Assembly: GCA_944323095.1 (NCBI GenBank)
Contig: CALURE010000119.1
Coordinates: forward strand, 1-5,196
Length of the DNA: 5,196 nt
DNA from: Candidatus Gastranaerophilales bacterium
GTDB taxonomy: Bacteria > Cyanobacteriota > Vampirovibrionia > Gastranaerophilales > Gastranaerophilaceae
Direction of reading: 5' to 3'
The position numbers and the translations under genes were made by a program. Below, in pieces: positions 4,506 to 5,196 of this stretch. The notes under the pieces are model-generated. The model did not search any database. It saw nothing but the letters and a program-made list of their open reading frames with translations, and was not told the DNA's origin. Positions within the stretch are counted from its first letter, which is position 1; each line of letters starts with the position of its first letter.

Positions 4506-5196
4506 TTAAAATTTATAATCAACATTAACTTTCCAGCCGTCATACTGGAATAGTGCACCGCAATATTGCCCTGCTTTACTTTTACTGCAGCCATCGGTAC
4601 TGTTAATAAGTTCATTGCGTTCAAGTCCGTATCCGTAAAAGTACAAGCCTGGTCTTGTTATTTTATGATATTCATCTGTGAATGCATCTTTGCTAAGAGT
4701 TAGTAAATAGCCGTCAATGCCGTATCTATCAGGTCTTGTATTACCGTTTAAGTCCACAAATATGTGTACATGATTATTATCCTGTTTTTGGAAAGCAAGG
4801 TAAGTCCCGTCAGAAAGCTGTAATTTGTAATAAGTTGCACTAGAAAAATATACTCCAAATTTATTATCTCGTAAATTATATATTCCTCCACTGGTATTCC
4901 AACACCCGTTTGCGGTTTTACAATTATTCGTAATCTGTAGATTTTTTAACAGATATGTATCAACAAAATTTATTAAATTTAGATTCCAATCCCAATTTTG
5001 AATGTCTCCATATTCTACTTTGGATAATTCTATATCCTGCATTAAAATTGAATAAACTTTTTTTAATCTTGTTACATATTCCTGTTTTTTATGGTTACTA
5101 ATTAGAACAGGCATAGTCATTGCAGCAACTACACCAATAATTCCAAGGGTTATTAAAACCTCAGCCAAAGTAAATGCGGTGTGACGGCCATTGTCA
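4506..5196 (-). CDS. Type IV prepilin-like protein with N-terminal cleavage/methylation motif (5' end outside window)
   Basis: The frame runs open to the window edge and reads DNGRHTA then FTLAEVLITLGIIGVVAAMTMP. This is a class III (type IV pilin-like) signal: a prepilin peptidase would cut before Phe, which becomes methylated, with Glu at position 5 and a hydrophobic helix of about 20 residues following. TTG 5168 is an internal codon of this motif and not a credible start; the true start lies beyond 5196. The mature protein would have 222 residues. After the helix comes a charged helical stretch (NHKKQEYVTRLKKVY), then a beta-rich domain with four cysteines (in NNCKTANGC, DGCSKSK and GQYCGA) that could form two disulfides, and a DLNGNTRPD loop that might bind calcium. 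The end, CGALFQYDGWKVNVDYKF, resembles many Gastranaerophilales pilin-like proteins. It converges with pdxA, stop codons 3 bp apart. It could be a minor pilin or a type II secretion pseudopilin. Confidence 0.88.
   Translation of the reverse strand, partial: DNGRHTAFTLAEVLITLGIIGVVAAMTMPVLISNHKKQEYVTRLKKVYSILMQDIELSKVEYGDIQNWDWNLNLINFVDTYLLKNLQITNNCKTANGCWNTSGGIYNLRDNKFGVYFSSATYYKLQLSDGTYLAFQKQDNNHVHIFVDLNGNTRPDRYGIDGYLLTLSKDAFTDEYHKITRPGLYFYGYGLERNELINSTDGCSKSKAGQYCGALFQYDGWKVNVDYKF

Noticed and set aside
4531..4550. Hairpin TTCCAG ... CTGGAA as a terminator between the convergent genes
   Set aside because: The 6-bp stem lies inside the prepilin coding sequence (FQYDGW region) and is not followed by a T-run on either strand.
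4421..4624. Minus-strand ORF of 67 codons
   Set aside because: It straddles the pdxA and prepilin 3' ends in a third frame and conflicts with two well-supported genes.

Overview
The window is AT-rich and tightly packed, and looks like a chromosomal segment of a non-photosynthetic relative of the cyanobacteria (Gastranaerophilales/Melainabacteria type). This assignment is an inference from three things. The single-stranded DNA-binding protein is short and resembles cyanobacterial ones. The right-edge gene encodes an FTLAEVLITLGIIGVVAAMTMP-type prepilin of the kind very abundant in that lineage. The GC content is low, with AAGAGG-type ribosome binding sites. No marker settles the taxonomy.

Layout from left to right. 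Positions 1-395 hold no secure gene but are full of repeats: a GGTGGGA/TCCCACC hairpin, purine- and pyrimidine-rich octamer arrays, a TCCTGAA/TTCAGGA palindrome and a run of ten G. Read on the minus strand, this stretch has a strong AGGAGG site, an ATG and a 17-codon ORF crossing the C10 run. One extra C would join it to a frame that stays open to the window edge. Next come two minus-strand genes: a small three-helix membrane protein resembling DUF805 (396-770), and a 283-residue protein of unknown function with a hydrophobic segment near each end (835-1686).

A divergent intergenic region (1687-1835) carries three consecutive 10-bp direct repeats between candidate promoters facing each way. 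Rightward from it runs a three-gene operon: ssb (1836-2171), a DUF1537-family four-carbon acid sugar kinase (2168-3493) and a PdxA-family dehydrogenase (3486-4502). The genes overlap by 4 and 8 bp, so translation is probably coupled. The kinase plus PdxA-like pair matches the known logic of D-threonate/D-erythronate catabolism: phosphorylation at O4, then oxidation and decarboxylation to dihydroxyacetone phosphate. Vitamin B6 synthesis remains possible for the PdxA protein. The pdxA gene contains an in-frame extra segment of about 29 codons that ends in an 8-bp tandem repeat.

The operon ends 3 bp from the stop codon of a convergent type IV prepilin-like gene (4506-5196, minus strand), whose 5' end lies beyond the window.

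No tRNA, rRNA, CRISPR array, transposase or clear rho-independent terminator was seen. The most unusual features are the repeat insertion inside pdxA, the poly-C interrupted reading frame at the left edge, and the coupling of ssb to a sugar-acid kinase.
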